Shown: positions 1 through 8,762, counted from the stretch's first letter. The stretch is DNA of 32,117 nt from Lachnospiraceae bacterium (GCA_022763925.1 JALERW010000175.1:1-32117), one strand, 5' to 3'. Notes: generated by a model not told the origin, from the sequence alone. Numbers and translations are program-made.

Positions 1-1013
1 GTGGCAAGATATCCTCCGTCCTTTACCAGCTTCATGGCCCGAAGATTGATCTCTTTATAGCCCTTTGCCGCATTTTTTACCGAGCTTCTGGACTTTGTAA
101 ATGCCGGAGGATCCAGAATCACCACATCGAACTTCTCTCCCTCCGACTCCAGCCGGGGCAGCAGCTCAAACACATCCTCACATAAAAATTCCACCCGGTC
201 AGACAGACCGTTCAGCTGCGCATTTTCCCTGGCCTGGGCCACCCCCAGCTCCGATGCATCCACACCAAGGACATGTTCAGCGCCTGCAAGCCCTGCATTC
301 AGCGCGAAGGAGCCTGTATGGGTAAAGCAGTCCAGCACCCTTTTGCCCCGGCAAAGCCGCGCAACCGCTCTTCTGTTGTATTTCTGATCCAGGAAGAATC
401 CGGTCTTCTGTCCTTCCTGAACATCCACAAGATAACGGACACCATTTTCGATGATTTCCACTTTTGTATCGAAGGGCTCGCCGATAAAGCCCTTGATGCG
501 CTCCATCCCTTCCCGGGTGCGCACTTTGGCATCGCTCCGCTCGTAAATTCCCCGGATCGTAATCCCGTCTTCCTTCAGTACCTTCACCAGAGTATCCAGA
601 AGGAAGGGCTTCAGACGGTCAATGCCGAGAGCCAGCGACTGGACCACCAGCACATCTGAAAACTTATCCACCACAAAGCCCGGAAGGAAATCCGCCTCTC
701 CGAAAATCAGCCGGCAGCTGTCCGTATCGGTCACTGCTTTGCGGTATTCCCAGCAGTCCCGGATCCTTCTTTCCAGGAACTCCTCCGTGATCTCATGCTC
801 CTTCTTCCGGGACATGATCCGGATGCGGATCGTGGAATTCATGTTAATGAAACCATAGCCGAGGAAATAACCGTCGAAATCCTCCACAGAGACGATATCA
901 CCGTTTTCAAATTCTCCTTCGATCCCGGAAATCTCATTATCATAGATCCAAAGGCCCCCGGCTTTTAATGCTCTTGCTTCGCCCTTCTTAATATGTGCGG
1001 TTGCGTATGCCAT
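1..1013 (-). CDS. Class I SAM-dependent rRNA methyltransferase, RlmI-like (3' end outside window)
   Basis: The visible protein starts MAYATAHIKKGEARAL, a PUA-like RNA-binding N-terminus. It continues into a Rossmann methyltransferase core with the SAM-binding stretch LDCFTHTGSFALNAG and the catalytic-type motif ILDPPAF. This order is that of the RlmI/RlmK family, which methylates C5 of a 23S rRNA cytosine; the exact target is inferred. About 337 residues are present of a family that usually has 390-400, and the reading frame is open at the window edge, so the C-terminus is simply cut off. Two ATGs lie side by side (1016 and 1013). The second is preferred because AAGGAG sits 6 bases upstream of it. 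A good promoter lies about 80 bases further upstream. Confidence 0.85.
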   Translation of the reverse strand, partial: MAYATAHIKKGEARALKAGGLWIYDNEISGIEGEFENGDIVSVEDFDGYFLGYGFINMNSTIRIRIMSRKKEHEITEEFLERRIRDCWEYRKAVTDTDSCRLIFGEADFLPGFVVDKFSDVLVVQSLALGIDRLKPFLLDTLVKVLKEDGITIRGIYERSDAKVRTREGMERIKGFIGEPFDTKVEIIENGVRYLVDVQEGQKTGFFLDQKYNRRAVARLCRGKRVLDCFTHTGSFALNAGLAGAEHVLGVDASELGVAQARENAQLNGLSDRVEFLCEDVFELLPRLESEGEKFDVVILDPPAFTKSRSSVKNAAKGYKEINLRAMKLVKDGGYLA

Positions 1014-1094
1014 CATGTTCTCCTTATCCTGTCTTTATCTTTTCTGCACGTTCTTTCTATATTTTCCCAGTTCTTTTCTATGATTCAGTTTTTT

Positions 1095-1123
1095 ATTATA
1101 GTATAAACTGTTTTTCATTTCAA
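1095..1123 (-). promoter_or_regulatory. Sigma-A promoter for the RlmI-like gene
   Basis: On the minus strand TTGAAA (1118-1123) is followed after 17 bases by a perfect TATAAT (1095-1100). It gives an AU-rich leader of about 75 bases before the RlmI-like start, in which no hairpin of note was seen. Confidence 0.7.
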
Positions 1124-1164
1124 CCTGGAAGAATATTTTTCCCTCTTCTGTCCACCCTATCAGC

Positions 1165-1554
1165 ATGATGAAAAAATTTTTAATGTGCGGAGTCACCGGC
1201 TGGTGTCTGGAAATATTCTGGACGGCTCTCGACTCCCTGAGAAAACGAAACATGAAACTGAACGGAACCACCTCTGTATGGATGTTCCCGATCTACGGCT
1301 GCGCTTCCTTTCTTCTTCCGGTATGCCGTCGGATCCGAAGCTTCCCCTTCGCAGTCAGAGGAAGTATCTATTCTGCGCTTATCATGACCGGAGAATATAT
1401 CTTCGGATCCCTTCTGAGCCAAAAGGATGTCTGTCCATGGGACTACAGCAGATCCCGTTTCAATTATCAGGGCGTCATCCGTCTGGACTACTTTTTTGTA
1501 TGGTTCCTGGTCGGCCTTCTCTATGAAAAGCTTCTGTGCCGGAAAGCAGCCTGA
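1165..1554 (+). CDS. CmpB-type putative ABC transporter permease (PF06541-like membrane protein)
   Basis: This 129-residue protein has about four membrane segments, near residues 4-20, 41-58, 69-87 and 107-124. The conserved features GVTGWCLEIFWTAL, GTTSVWMFPIYG and a WDYS motif are typical of the PF06541 family ('putative ABC-transporter type IV'). The biochemical role of this family is not established. No ATPase partner lies next to it, so a transport function is not supported by context. Two tandem ATGs (1165, 1168) are possible starts and no convincing ribosome binding site precedes either. The gene is divergent from the RlmI-like gene and convergent with the PH-domain gene. A strong hairpin overlaps its stop codon. 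Confidence 0.7.
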   Translation: MMKKFLMCGVTGWCLEIFWTALDSLRKRNMKLNGTTSVWMFPIYGCASFLLPVCRRIRSFPFAVRGSIYSALIMTGEYIFGSLLSQKDVCPWDYSRSRFNYQGVIRLDYFFVWFLVGLLYEKLLCRKAA

Positions 1555-1574
1555 TCTTGCTGCCGTCCGGCACA
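1535..1574. terminator. Probable bidirectional terminator between convergent genes
   Basis: Eight base pairs (GTGCCGGA with TCCGGCAC) enclose a 2x2 internal loop, then five more pairs (GCAGC with GCTGC) and an 8-base loop. It overlaps the stop of the CmpB-type gene and lies downstream of the PH-domain gene on the other strand. Neither side has a clean T-run, so termination efficiency is uncertain. Confidence 0.45.
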
Positions 1575-1606
1575 GTAACCTTTCCCGTTTCCTATATTTT
1601 CGAAAA

Positions 1607-1984
1607 TCAGTCGTTTGGTTCCACATCAAGATCCAAATCATCTGCATCCAGATTCTGCATGCCTACCGTTCTGCGTCTCAGACGTGCCTCTTCTGATTTC
1701 TCCAGAATGAAATTCTTCACTTCTTTTGCATTCTTAATATGTATCAGCTCCAGCCTCGGATGGGTCTTGTCTGAAGTCAGACACGAAACCGTTCCAAGAC
1801 CGAATATCCGCTCTGCAAGGCTCTCCGACAGCACAACGTCCTGAATCCGGTACATATAGCAGTCATTTTCTTCCTTCTTAAGGAAACCGGTATCAATGGT
1901 CAGGATTTCATCCTCCACCGTATATTTTGTAAACGTCCACGGAAGTCCAAGAAACAGCCATCTCTTTTTCTCCACATATCCCAT
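1607..1984 (-). CDS. PH-domain (DUF304/bPH2-like) protein
   Basis: A soluble protein of 125 residues starting MGYVEKKRWLFLGLPWTFTKYTV. Stretches such as ILTIDTGFLKKEENDCYMYRIQDVVL and the following beta-rich segment match the bacterial pleckstrin-homology fold (PF03703 type), in which a fixed R-x-x-D-V segment follows the strand pair. No membrane helices are present, unlike many PF03703 proteins, and the C-terminus is rich in Asp and Glu. Its role is unknown. An upstream ATG at 2071 stays open in frame but adds a non-conserved tail, so the start at 1984 (GGGGGCAGGAAT upstream) is preferred. A TTTACA/TATAAT promoter lies upstream. Confidence 0.65.
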   Translation of the reverse strand: MGYVEKKRWLFLGLPWTFTKYTVEDEILTIDTGFLKKEENDCYMYRIQDVVLSESLAERIFGLGTVSCLTSDKTHPRLELIHIKNAKEVKNFILEKSEEARLRRRTVGMQNLDADDLDLDVEPND

Positions 1985-2029
1985 ATTCCTGCCCCCTGTT
2001 CTTACAAGTTCTGAATCAGCTTCGCTTTT

Positions 2030-2059
2030 ATTATATATCATACTGCAGGTCCCTGTAAA
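2030..2059 (-). promoter_or_regulatory. Promoter for the PH-domain gene
   Basis: Minus-strand TTTACA (2054-2059) and TATAAT (2030-2035) are separated by 18 bases; TATATA at 16-base spacing is an alternative -10. Confidence 0.55.
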
Positions 2060-2080
2060 ATAATTTAGCAAAACATTTCA

Positions 2081-2109
2081 TTGAATTTTCTCCATTCCTG
2101 GGATATAAT
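2081..2109 (+). promoter_or_regulatory. Promoter for the nitroreductase gene
   Basis: TTGAAT (2081-2086), a 17-base spacer and TATAAT (2104-2109) lie 31 bases upstream of the ATG at 2141. The start site is expected near 2116. Confidence 0.75.
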
Positions 2110-2140
2110 GGGTGAAAATGTACAAGGAGGTATTTCATTC

Positions 2141-2683
2141 ATGAATACATTGGAAGCCATCAACGGAAGACGCAGTATCCGCAAGTTCAAGCCTCAGAAG
2201 GTTGATCGTGAAACGATCGAAAAGATTGTCGCGGCAGCTGCCTATGCGCCTTCCTGGAAAAATACACAGGTTACCCGTTATCATGTATTTGATGATCCCG
2301 AAATCAAGTCTACCATTGCCGAAAAATATACCCTCGGCTTTGCCTATAATACCGGAACCCTCATCAATGCTCCCCAGGTTGTTGCCATTACCGCTGTAAA
2401 GGGAAGAAGCGGTGTGGAGCGCGACGGTTCCTTTACCACAAGCAAGGGCGACAGCTGGCTGATGTTTGACGCCGGAATTGCCACCCAGACCTTTTGCCTT
2501 GCAGCTTATGAGTACGGTGTCGGATCCGTAATCATGGGCATTTTTGACGCGGAAAAGGTGGCCGAACTGCTTCATATTCCGGAAAATGAGGCGGTTATTG
2601 CCTTAGTTCCCATCGGATATCCGGATGAAGCACCCGCTGCTCCCAAAAGAAAATCCGTTGACGATCTGCTTTCTTTTTGTTGA
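2141..2683 (+). CDS. Nitroreductase family protein (FMN oxidoreductase)
   Basis: A 180-residue single-domain nitroreductase. The N-terminal block NTLEAINGRRSIRKFKPQKV is the family's phosphate/FMN-binding RxSxR region. GVGSVIMGIFDAEKVAELLHIPENE and VPIGYPDEAP are the usual C-terminal FMN-binding and closing segments. Such enzymes reduce nitro compounds, quinones or flavin-like substrates with NAD(P)H as cytosolic dimers; the substrate here cannot be read from sequence. The ATG at 2141 is chosen over the in-frame one at 2081 because AAGGAGG ends 10 bases before it and the upstream one lies inside the promoter. It appears monocistronic, with its own promoter and terminator. Confidence 0.88.
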   Translation: MNTLEAINGRRSIRKFKPQKVDRETIEKIVAAAAYAPSWKNTQVTRYHVFDDPEIKSTIAEKYTLGFAYNTGTLINAPQVVAITAVKGRSGVERDGSFTTSKGDSWLMFDAGIATQTFCLAAYEYGVGSVIMGIFDAEKVAELLHIPENEAVIALVPIGYPDEAPAAPKRKSVDDLLSFC

Positions 2684-2690
2684 TAAATAT

Positions 2691-2719
2691 GAGGCTGTTT
2701 TCACAGCCTCTATTTTTTT
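2691..2719 (+). terminator. Rho-independent terminator of the nitroreductase gene
   Basis: Eight-base-pair stem GAGGCTGT/ACAGCCTC with a 4-base loop, followed by TATTTTTTT. It begins 7 bases after the stop codon. Confidence 0.88.
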
Positions 2720-2801
2720 GGCATCAAGGGATTCTCCCGATCCTTTGTGCCGCCCATACCCATGACAGATGAATTATGAAAGAAAAGGAGACATATCTTA
2801 C

Positions 2802-3722
2802 ATGAGACATTTAATGAGCCCACTGGATTTCACCGTGGAAGAACTGGACCAGCTGATGGATCTCGCCGCCGATATCGAAAAGCATCCATCCAAATATGCC
2901 CACGCCTGCGAAGGGAAAAAGCTGGCCACCCTCTTTTATGAGCCCAGCACCAGAACCCGTTTGAGCCATGAGGCCGCCATGCTGAACCTGGGAGGACAGG
3001 TCCTTGGATTTTCCTCTGCCGATTCCAGCTCTGCCGCCAAGGGAGAGAGCGTCGCAGACACCATACGTATGATATCCTGCTACGCAGATATCTGTGCCAT
3101 CCGTCATCCAAAAGAAGGAGCTCCCATGGTTGCAGCCATGCATTCCTCCATTCCGGTCATCAACGCCGGCGACGGAGGACATCAGCATCCTACCCAGACA
3201 CTGACAGACCTGCTCACGATCCGTTCCCTCAAGGGACATCTGGACCATCTCACCATCGGAATCTGCGGTGATCTGAAATTCGGCCGCACGGTCCATTCCC
3301 TGATCAACGCACTGGTCCGCTATCCGGGCATCCGGTTTCTCCTGATTTCTCCGGAAGAGCTGAGGCTTCCCGGCTATGTCAGGGAAGATTTCCTTGAGAA
3401 AAACAGGATCCCTTATGAGGAGGTGGTCAGTCTGGATGAGGCTATCCCGAAGCTTGACCTCCTGTATATGACCAGGGTTCAGAAGGAACGTTTTTTCAAC
3501 GAGGAGGATTATGTACGAATGAAGGATTTCTATATTCTGGACAGGGAAAAAATGCAGGCAGCCCCAAAAGATATGCTGGTTCTTCATCCGCTTCCCAGAG
3601 TAAATGAAATTTCCGTCGAGGTTGACGATGACCCCCGGGCTGTCTATTTCCGCCAGGTTCAGTACGGCGTTTATATTCGGATGGCTCTGATTCTCACATT
3701 ATTGGAGGTGCAGGTATGTTAA
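2802..3722 (+). CDS. pyrB: Aspartate carbamoyltransferase catalytic subunit
   Basis: PyrB joins carbamoyl phosphate to aspartate in the first committed step of pyrimidine synthesis. The protein has 306 residues, the usual length. It carries the carbamoyl-phosphate loop [10 protein letters not shown] (residues 47-53 core), the [11 protein letters not shown] segment, the FGRTVHSL element and the closing HPLPRVNEI aspartate-binding motif. The start at 2802 is chosen over the ATG at 2769 because AAAAGGAG ends 11 bases before it and [10 protein letters not shown] matches the family N-terminus. pyrI overlaps its last seven bases, so the two subunits are translationally coupled. No clear promoter or PyrR-type attenuator was recognised in the 80 bases upstream. 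Confidence 0.97.
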   Translation: MRHLMSPLDFTVEELDQLMDLAADIEKHPSKYAHACEGKKLATLFYEPSTRTRLSHEAAMLNLGGQVLGFSSADSSSAAKGESVADTIRMISCYADICAIRHPKEGAPMVAAMHSSIPVINAGDGGHQHPTQTLTDLLTIRSLKGHLDHLTIGICGDLKFGRTVHSLINALVRYPGIRFLLISPEELRLPGYVREDFLEKNRIPYEEVVSLDEAIPKLDLLYMTRVQKERFFNEEDYVRMKDFYILDREKMQAAPKDMLVLHPLPRVNEISVEVDDDPRAVYFRQVQYGVYIRMALILTLLEVQVC

Positions 3723-4141
3723 ATGTAGGTGCAATCAGTGAAGGCTTTGTACTGGACCACATCCAGGCCGGAAAAAGTATGGAAATCTATAAATATCTTC
3801 AGCTGGACCGCCTGGACTGCTGTGTCGCCATCATCAAAAATGCACGAAGCAGCAAAATGGGCAAAAAGGATATCCTGAAGGTGGAATGTCCCATTGATTT
3901 TCTGGATCTTGACATTCTGGGCTTTCTGGATCCCAATATCACCGTCAACATCATCCGGGACGAAAAAGTAATAGAAAAGAAAAAGCTTCAGCTTCCCGCT
4001 GAAGTCAAAAATATTATCAAATGCAAAAATCCCCGCTGTATCACATCCATCGAACAGGGACTTCCTCATGTTTTTGTTCTCACAGACATGGAGAAACGGG
4101 TCTACCGCTGCAGATACTGTGAGGAAAAGCACCGCTGGTGA
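3716..4141 (+). CDS. pyrI: Aspartate carbamoyltransferase regulatory subunit
   Basis: PyrI binds nucleotide effectors and assembles with PyrB trimers into the allosteric holoenzyme. The protein has 141 residues: an N-terminal nucleotide-binding domain (residues 1-95, including the [18 protein letters not shown] segment) and a C-terminal zinc domain. C103, C108, C132 and C135 (CKNPRC and CRYC) are the four zinc ligands that hold the PyrB contact. The ATG lies inside the end of pyrB, with GGAGGTG just upstream. Downstream genes are on the other strand, so pyrBI is a two-gene unit here with no other pyr genes in view. Confidence 0.96.
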   Translation: MLNVGAISEGFVLDHIQAGKSMEIYKYLQLDRLDCCVAIIKNARSSKMGKKDILKVECPIDFLDLDILGFLDPNITVNIIRDEKVIEKKKLQLPAEVKNIIKCKNPRCITSIEQGLPHVFVLTDMEKRVYRCRYCEEKHRW

Positions 4142-4163
4142 TCGGATTCCTTCTGCTTTTGGC

Positions 4164-4204
4164 ATAAAAAGGACAGTCCCCGATTTTGCAAAGGGAGACT
4201 GTCC
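4164..4204 (-). terminator. Rho-independent terminator of rnpB
   Basis: On the minus strand GGACAGT (4198-4204) pairs with ACTGTCC (4171-4177), with further CCC/GGG pairing inside, followed by TTTTTAT. In the plus direction it lacks a T-run, so it is a weak end point for pyrBI at best. Confidence 0.8.
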
Positions 4205-4207
4205 GAA

Positions 4208-4557
4208 AAAGCAGAACTGTAAGCCGGGTTATGTCGAGAATGATCATCTATCTGGTACCGGCGTCGCCGCCGGTCTCAAGCGACCCACCTGAAGACACGA
4301 CGGGCCGCCGTATTGCCTTCTGTTCGGTCTTGCTTCGGATGGGGTTTACATATGCCCCGCCTGTTGCCAGCCGGGCGGTAGTCTCTTACACTGCCCTTCC
4401 AACCTTACCGGGGATTTCCCCGGCGGTACATTTCTGTTGCACTATCCTTGGAGTCACCTCCACCGGACGTTATCCGGCATCCTGCCCTGTGAAGCCCGGA
4501 CTTTCCTCAGACGGCACCTTTCGGCCTGCCGCCCGCGATCATTCATTCTGCTTTACC
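4208..4557 (-). ncRNA. rnpB: RNase P RNA (class A type)
   Basis: The catalytic RNA that cleaves the 5' leader from pre-tRNAs. Near its 5' end the minus strand reads GAGGAAAGTCCGGGCTTC (the P4/J3-4 core signature). Near its 3' end it has GACATAACCCGGCTTACAG. The ends pair as helix P1 (AAAGCAGAA with TTCTGCTTT), setting the boundaries at about 4554 and 4208. The length of about 350 bases fits. It has its own promoter and terminator and follows the glycosyltransferase gene by about 45 bases. I did not fold it to decide between the A and B structural types. Confidence 0.95.
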
Positions 4558-4563
4558 TCTGGA

Positions 4564-4592
4564 ATTCTAACATACTTTCCGACGGTTTGCAA
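4564..4592 (-). promoter_or_regulatory. rnpB promoter
   Basis: TTGCAA (4587-4592), 17 bases, then TAGAAT (4564-4569) on the minus strand, just after the stop codon of the upstream glycosyltransferase gene. Predicted start is at about 4557. Confidence 0.7.
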
Positions 4593-4599
4593 CGCCGGT

Positions 4600-6261
4600 T
4601 TATTTTCTCTTATAAACAACCCAGAGACGGTTGCCCAGGCAGTTTTCAGAATACACCTCGTTACCCCAGGCGTCGTAATCAAAGGGCTCGTACCCGCCAA
4701 GTCTCATCTCATACCGCTTCTCTGTTATTTCCCGATACGTCGTATTGACAAAAATATAATCCGCCTCCAGGTAGGTATCCTCCGGAAGAATGACAAGCAA
4801 ATCCTGATATTTTTCCGGAAGCACCATCTTTCCCCAGGGAAGTCCCGCATAGCTGTAGCCGTCATAGGCGCTGATCACAATGGGCTCTGTCGGTTTTTCC
4901 TGGTCAATCAGATGCCGGATACAGCCTGCTGCCGCAGTATCCCAATAATCCAGCTCATAACGCTTCTCTACATTTCCTCCTGCAAGAATATTATAGAAGC
5001 CAAACTGGTTCGGATGGCTCAGTGCCAGAATCACAATCAGATACAGCACCTGCCCCGCATAGGCACCCAGAAATATCCTGCGAAGTGCACGGTTTCCGGA
5101 TTCTGCCAGAAGCTTCAGCGCCCTGATCCCAAACACAACAAAGGGACCGTACACAAAATACAGATGTCTCCATCCGTTATAAATGACCGGGTCACAAAGC
5201 ATTGTATATATCAGAATCGGCCATACAAATACCAGGATCAGCAGATAATATTTTTCCTGTCCTTCCAATATCTCCTTTATCCTCAAGAGCCTTTTTGCCG
5301 TCAGCAGATGACCGGCAACCATCAGCATCAGAAATACAAGCGGACTGGTAAGGAAAATCAGCACCGGAACATAATGCCACGGAAGAGTACGGAAACTGTT
5401 CCCAAACATTTCCCCCTGATAAAGCAAAGAGCCTTCCCATCGGACAAAATCCATGGACTGGGAAATCACATATTCAAAATAGCCGGCCAGAGACGGCCAG
5501 CAGGCCGGAGTGATCAGATAAAACGTCACACCAAAGCTTATCAGAATGCTGACTCCCAAAAGGAAATTTCTCCGGTTCCATTCCCTGTGTACGGTCAGTA
5601 CCAGCAAATACAGAAGTCCCACAAGTCCAAGCGCCCAAAAGCCGATCACACGTGTGTTAGAAGCAAAGCCCGCAGCGATTCCAAGCAGCACTGCACAGCC
5701 AGGCTCCCGCTTCTCAACAAAACGGATCCCGAAATACAGTACAATCAGCACGAGGGAAGCAAAAACCATATCCTTATTGTTATAGAAGCCGTCTGCAAAA
5801 ATTCTTGGGCTGAGCCAGTACATCAGCACTCCGGCCATTCCCCAGAATTCACTGCCCGTCAGCATATGTATCATCCCATACAGAGAAAGCAGTCCCAGGA
5901 ATGTCACAAAGAACGTATACCGATGCCACACATGACTCAGCTCACGCATATTCCCTTCATATGCATATCTGATAAAAAACGGGGTGCACGGATAATAGGC
6001 AGACTGCCCGTGATCTTTTTCGATATATTCTGATATATACGGATAGCCCTGTTCATCCGCCCAGCGGACAAAGGAACTGTCTTCTCCTTCCAACACTCTT
6101 GCATATTCTTTGATATTGGATGCAAAAATGCCGAACTCCGTTGTCTCATCCCAGGGCATACCGTAATCACCGGCAAGAAGCATACCGGAAACAAGAACCA
6201 CAGCAAAGAACAGCACCGTAACTGCTTTCCGATAGCTTTTCACCTTATCCAGTATCATCAT
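4600..6261 (-). CDS. GT39/ArnT-like polytopic membrane glycosyltransferase
   Basis: A 553-residue integral membrane protein with about ten hydrophobic segments. The first helix (residues 13-30) is followed by GDYGMPWDE (residues 31-39), the acidic first extracellular loop typical of GT-C enzymes such as protein mannosyltransferases and ArnT. The C-terminal 120 residues are mostly soluble. Such enzymes move a sugar from a lipid-phosphate carrier to a protein or lipid outside the membrane; donor and acceptor cannot be read. It is the last protein gene of the dgt-dnaG-rpoD unit, 26 bases after the nucleoside kinase, with GAGGAGATTGTGAGGAA just before tandem ATGs (6261, 6258). Confidence 0.75.
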   Translation of the reverse strand: MMILDKVKSYRKAVTVLFFAVVLVSGMLLAGDYGMPWDETTEFGIFASNIKEYARVLEGEDSSFVRWADEQGYPYISEYIEKDHGQSAYYPCTPFFIRYAYEGNMRELSHVWHRYTFFVTFLGLLSLYGMIHMLTGSEFWGMAGVLMYWLSPRIFADGFYNNKDMVFASLVLIVLYFGIRFVEKREPGCAVLLGIAAGFASNTRVIGFWALGLVGLLYLLVLTVHREWNRRNFLLGVSILISFGVTFYLITPACWPSLAGYFEYVISQSMDFVRWEGSLLYQGEMFGNSFRTLPWHYVPVLIFLTSPLVFLMLMVAGHLLTAKRLLRIKEILEGQEKYYLLILVFVWPILIYTMLCDPVIYNGWRHLYFVYGPFVVFGIRALKLLAESGNRALRRIFLGAYAGQVLYLIVILALSHPNQFGFYNILAGGNVEKRYELDYWDTAAAGCIRHLIDQEKPTEPIVISAYDGYSYAGLPWGKMVLPEKYQDLLVILPEDTYLEADYIFVNTTYREITEKRYEMRLGGYEPFDYDAWGNEVYSENCLGNRLWVVYKRK

Positions 6262-6287
6262 TTCCTCACAATCTCCTCTTTTTCTCC

Positions 6288-7958
6288 TCAGATCTTAAAG
6301 CAGCCTCCGCCCAAAAACTCTCTCAGCAGAGAATTCTTCGGGACCTCCTCACTGGGAATGCCGATAAAATAGTCCAGGAATTTCAGAAGTCTTTTGGCCT
6401 CCTGATACTCCGGCTCCTGCGGCCCGATACCGAACAGCACCGGTTCCGCATACTGCTTCAGCACAGCCAGCTCATAAATCAGTGCGGAATTAAACATCAC
6501 ATCCGCGGTTTCCTGATAGGGGAAAATATTTCGTTCCTCTCCTCTTCTAACCGATGGCCACATGGCAATGGTATTTTTGGCTGAGGTTCCTCTGGTGCGT
6601 GCGTCCCGCACCATCCGGCGGATCAGCCGTCCGTCTGTGGTGGGAATCCGGTTGTGCTCATCAATATTCAGCTGGGTCAGCGCACTGATATAAATCTTGA
6701 ATTTCTTTTCCTTCGGAAGAGAATAGGACAGCGCATCATTCAGGCAGTGGATTCCCTCGATGACGAGGATATCCTCCTTTCCCAGTGTGATATAATTGCC
6801 TTTATACTCCCGTTTTCCCTTTTTAAAATTAAATTCCGGAATTTCCACGGTTTCACCGGCAAGCAGCCGGTTCATATCCCGGTTAAACCCTTCCACATCA
6901 ATGGCGCCCAGACACTCATAATCTCTCTGGCCGAATTCATCCAGGGGCGTATCCTCCCGATCCACGAAGTAATTATCCACCGCAATCGGATGAGGGCGCA
7001 TGCCATGCGCCATCAGCTGAACAGAAAGCCGGTGGGAAAAGGTAGTCTTCCCGGAAGAGGACGGCCCGGCGATCATCACAAGCTTCACATCCGGCCTGCT
7101 GCTCACCGTCTGGGCGATCTCGGCAATTTTTTTCTCCTGCAGTGCTTCCTGGACAAGAATCAGCTCACTGATCCTTCCCTGGGCAATCCGGTCATTCAGT
7201 GCTCCAACCGTACTCAGATCCTGTCGTTCTCCCCATTCACAGGACTCCTTCATAACCTGAAACAGCTTATTCTGGGGTTCAAAGGGGGGAACCTGCTTCG
7301 GATTCCTTTTACTCGGAAGCTGAAGAACAAATCCCTCATCATAAGGAAACAGATCATAATATTTGATATAGGACGCGTCCGGAAGCATATATCCATAGAA
7401 ATAGTCCTCCAGATTATCCATGTTATATACATTCAGGCGGGATACTCTGCGGTAGCGAAGAAGACGGACCTTATCCTCCATCCCGTGCTTCCGGAAGCGT
7501 TCCACAGCCTCCCGGGTATGAACGGACCGCTTTTCAATCGGCACCGCCTGCTCCCGAAGCTCCTCCATTCTGCCCTTCATCCGGTTCAGGAATTGTTCAT
7601 CCACCCCTTTGCGCCCTCTGATCGTACAATACAGACCTTTGCTTAGGGAAAAATGCACCACCAGTCGATCCACCGTATCCTTATCTGTGATATCGTACAT
7701 GGCTTTAATCATAAGAAGCTCCGCACTTCTCCGGTACGTATTCATTCCGGCTTCATCCTCGCCGGTGAGAAAGGTAAGCGTTCCGCTTTCCCGGAGGGGC
7801 TTGTTCAGCTCCACCAGACGATTGTTCAAAAGCGCCAGAAGAATATCATTTTCATATTTGTCCTGATGCTCCCCTGCAATTTCCAGAAGAGAAGTTCCAT
7901 AGGGATATTCTTTTTCTGTTCCGTTAAGTTCCACCTTCAGCATTTCCATAAACCGCAC
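6288..7958 (-). CDS. Nucleoside kinase with TGS/ThrRS-like N-terminal region (uridine kinase family)
   Basis: About 556 residues. Residues 1-65 look like a TGS domain (MLKVELNGTEKEYPYGTSLLEIA). The next about 150 residues resemble the second additional domain of threonyl-tRNA synthetase. From about residue 295 there is a uridine-kinase P-loop NTPase (IAGPSSSGKTTFSHRL) with a DNYFVDREDTPLDEFGQRDY lid-type segment and an IEGIHCLN Walker-B region. The predicted reaction is phosphorylation of a nucleoside, but the N-terminal part suggests a regulatory or RNA-related role. GTG at 7958 has GGAAAGGA four bases upstream, and ATG at 7949 is the alternative. It lies 18 bases after the Nif3-like gene in the same operon. 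Confidence 0.82.
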   Translation of the reverse strand: MRFMEMLKVELNGTEKEYPYGTSLLEIAGEHQDKYENDILLALLNNRLVELNKPLRESGTLTFLTGEDEAGMNTYRRSAELLMIKAMYDITDKDTVDRLVVHFSLSKGLYCTIRGRKGVDEQFLNRMKGRMEELREQAVPIEKRSVHTREAVERFRKHGMEDKVRLLRYRRVSRLNVYNMDNLEDYFYGYMLPDASYIKYYDLFPYDEGFVLQLPSKRNPKQVPPFEPQNKLFQVMKESCEWGERQDLSTVGALNDRIAQGRISELILVQEALQEKKIAEIAQTVSSRPDVKLVMIAGPSSSGKTTFSHRLSVQLMAHGMRPHPIAVDNYFVDREDTPLDEFGQRDYECLGAIDVEGFNRDMNRLLAGETVEIPEFNFKKGKREYKGNYITLGKEDILVIEGIHCLNDALSYSLPKEKKFKIYISALTQLNIDEHNRIPTTDGRLIRRMVRDARTRGTSAKNTIAMWPSVRRGEERNIFPYQETADVMFNSALIYELAVLKQYAEPVLFGIGPQEPEYQEAKRLLKFLDYFIGIPSEEVPKNSLLREFLGGGCFKI

Positions 7959-7976
7959 CTAATCCTTTCCAAAACT

Positions 7977-8762
7977 TCAGATCACAACATACGGATGTTC
8001 CACCGGCATTGCAAAAACCTGAACTTCCTCATCCAGAAGCTGTTTCAGCAGCCGGCACATATCCTCTATAAATATATGCTCTATTCCGTAATGCCCCGCA
8101 TCCATCACCGCAATTCCCCGGGCATTGGCATCCGTGCCAAAATGATAATCCACATCTCCCGTAATATAGACATCTGCTTTGGAAGAAACCGCAGAAGACA
8201 GAAAGCTCTTGCCGGAGCCGGGGCAAATGGCAGCCATCTTCACGATCCGGTCCGGATCTCCATAAACAGCGATTCCGGGCAGCCCGAAAAGCTCCCTGAC
8301 CTGTTCGGCATAAGCGCTAAGGGTCATGGGTTCCTTAAGCTTTCCGGTTTTTCCGAAGCCATATTCTGTTCCGCCTGTCGTGCATACAGGCTCCAGTATC
8401 TGAGGTTCCTTCAGACCCAGACGTTTTGCCGCTTCGTCCGCCATCCGGACCATATCATAATTGGTATGCATGGCATAATAGGCAATATCTCCCCGGATCA
8501 GACGGCATATCCGCCTTCCGATAAAATCATCCGCCGTAATTTTCTTTACCGGCGAAAAAATCAGGGGATGATGCGTGATCAGCATATCTGCGCCCAGTGC
8601 TTCTGCCTGATCAATTACCCCGTCCGATGCATCCAGCGCCACCAGAATTTTTCTTACATCCTTCCCGGGATCGCCTGCCAGCAGTCCTACATTATCCCAT
8701 TCCTCGGCGAAGCTCTCCGGCACCTGCTCCTTCAGAATGCTCATGATTTTCTCACATCTCAT
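7977..8762 (-). CDS. Nif3-like dinuclear metal-centre protein (DUF34/YqfO family)
   Basis: 261 residues, the short form of the family without the central insertion. Metal-binding features are ADMLITHHPLIFSP (two adjacent His), AMHTNYD, and the C-terminal MDAGHYGIEH with a His and Glu that complete the bimetal site. The N-terminal EEWDNVGLLAGDP is also conserved. Members form toroidal hexamers; GTP cyclohydrolase-like or metal-chaperone roles have been proposed but no agreed function exists. The start at 8762 gives MRCEKIMSIL, which fits family N-termini. It overlaps the end of trmK by 11 bases, so the two are translationally coupled, a pairing common in Firmicutes. Confidence 0.9.
   Translation of the reverse strand: MRCEKIMSILKEQVPESFAEEWDNVGLLAGDPGKDVRKILVALDASDGVIDQAEALGADMLITHHPLIFSPVKKITADDFIGRRICRLIRGDIAYYAMHTNYDMVRMADEAAKRLGLKEPQILEPVCTTGGTEYGFGKTGKLKEPMTLSAYAEQVRELFGLPGIAVYGDPDRIVKMAAICPGSGKSFLSSAVSSKADVYITGDVDYHFGTDANARGIAVMDAGHYGIEHIFIEDMCRLLKQLLDEEVQVFAMPVEHPYVVI

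Noticed and set aside
1180..1647. 155-residue open frame on the minus strand
   Set aside because: Overlaps the CmpB-type gene and the end of the PH-domain gene in antisense and resembles nothing.
2720..2801. PyrR-type attenuator before pyrB
   Set aside because: No terminator/antiterminator pair or PyrR-binding loop could be traced. Only a short GGGATTCTCCC element is present.
4186..6033. 615-residue open frame on the plus strand
   Set aside because: It runs antisense through rnpB and the glycosyltransferase gene. Its protein is low-complexity, rich in His, Gln, Lys and Pro, with no family features and no ribosome binding site.
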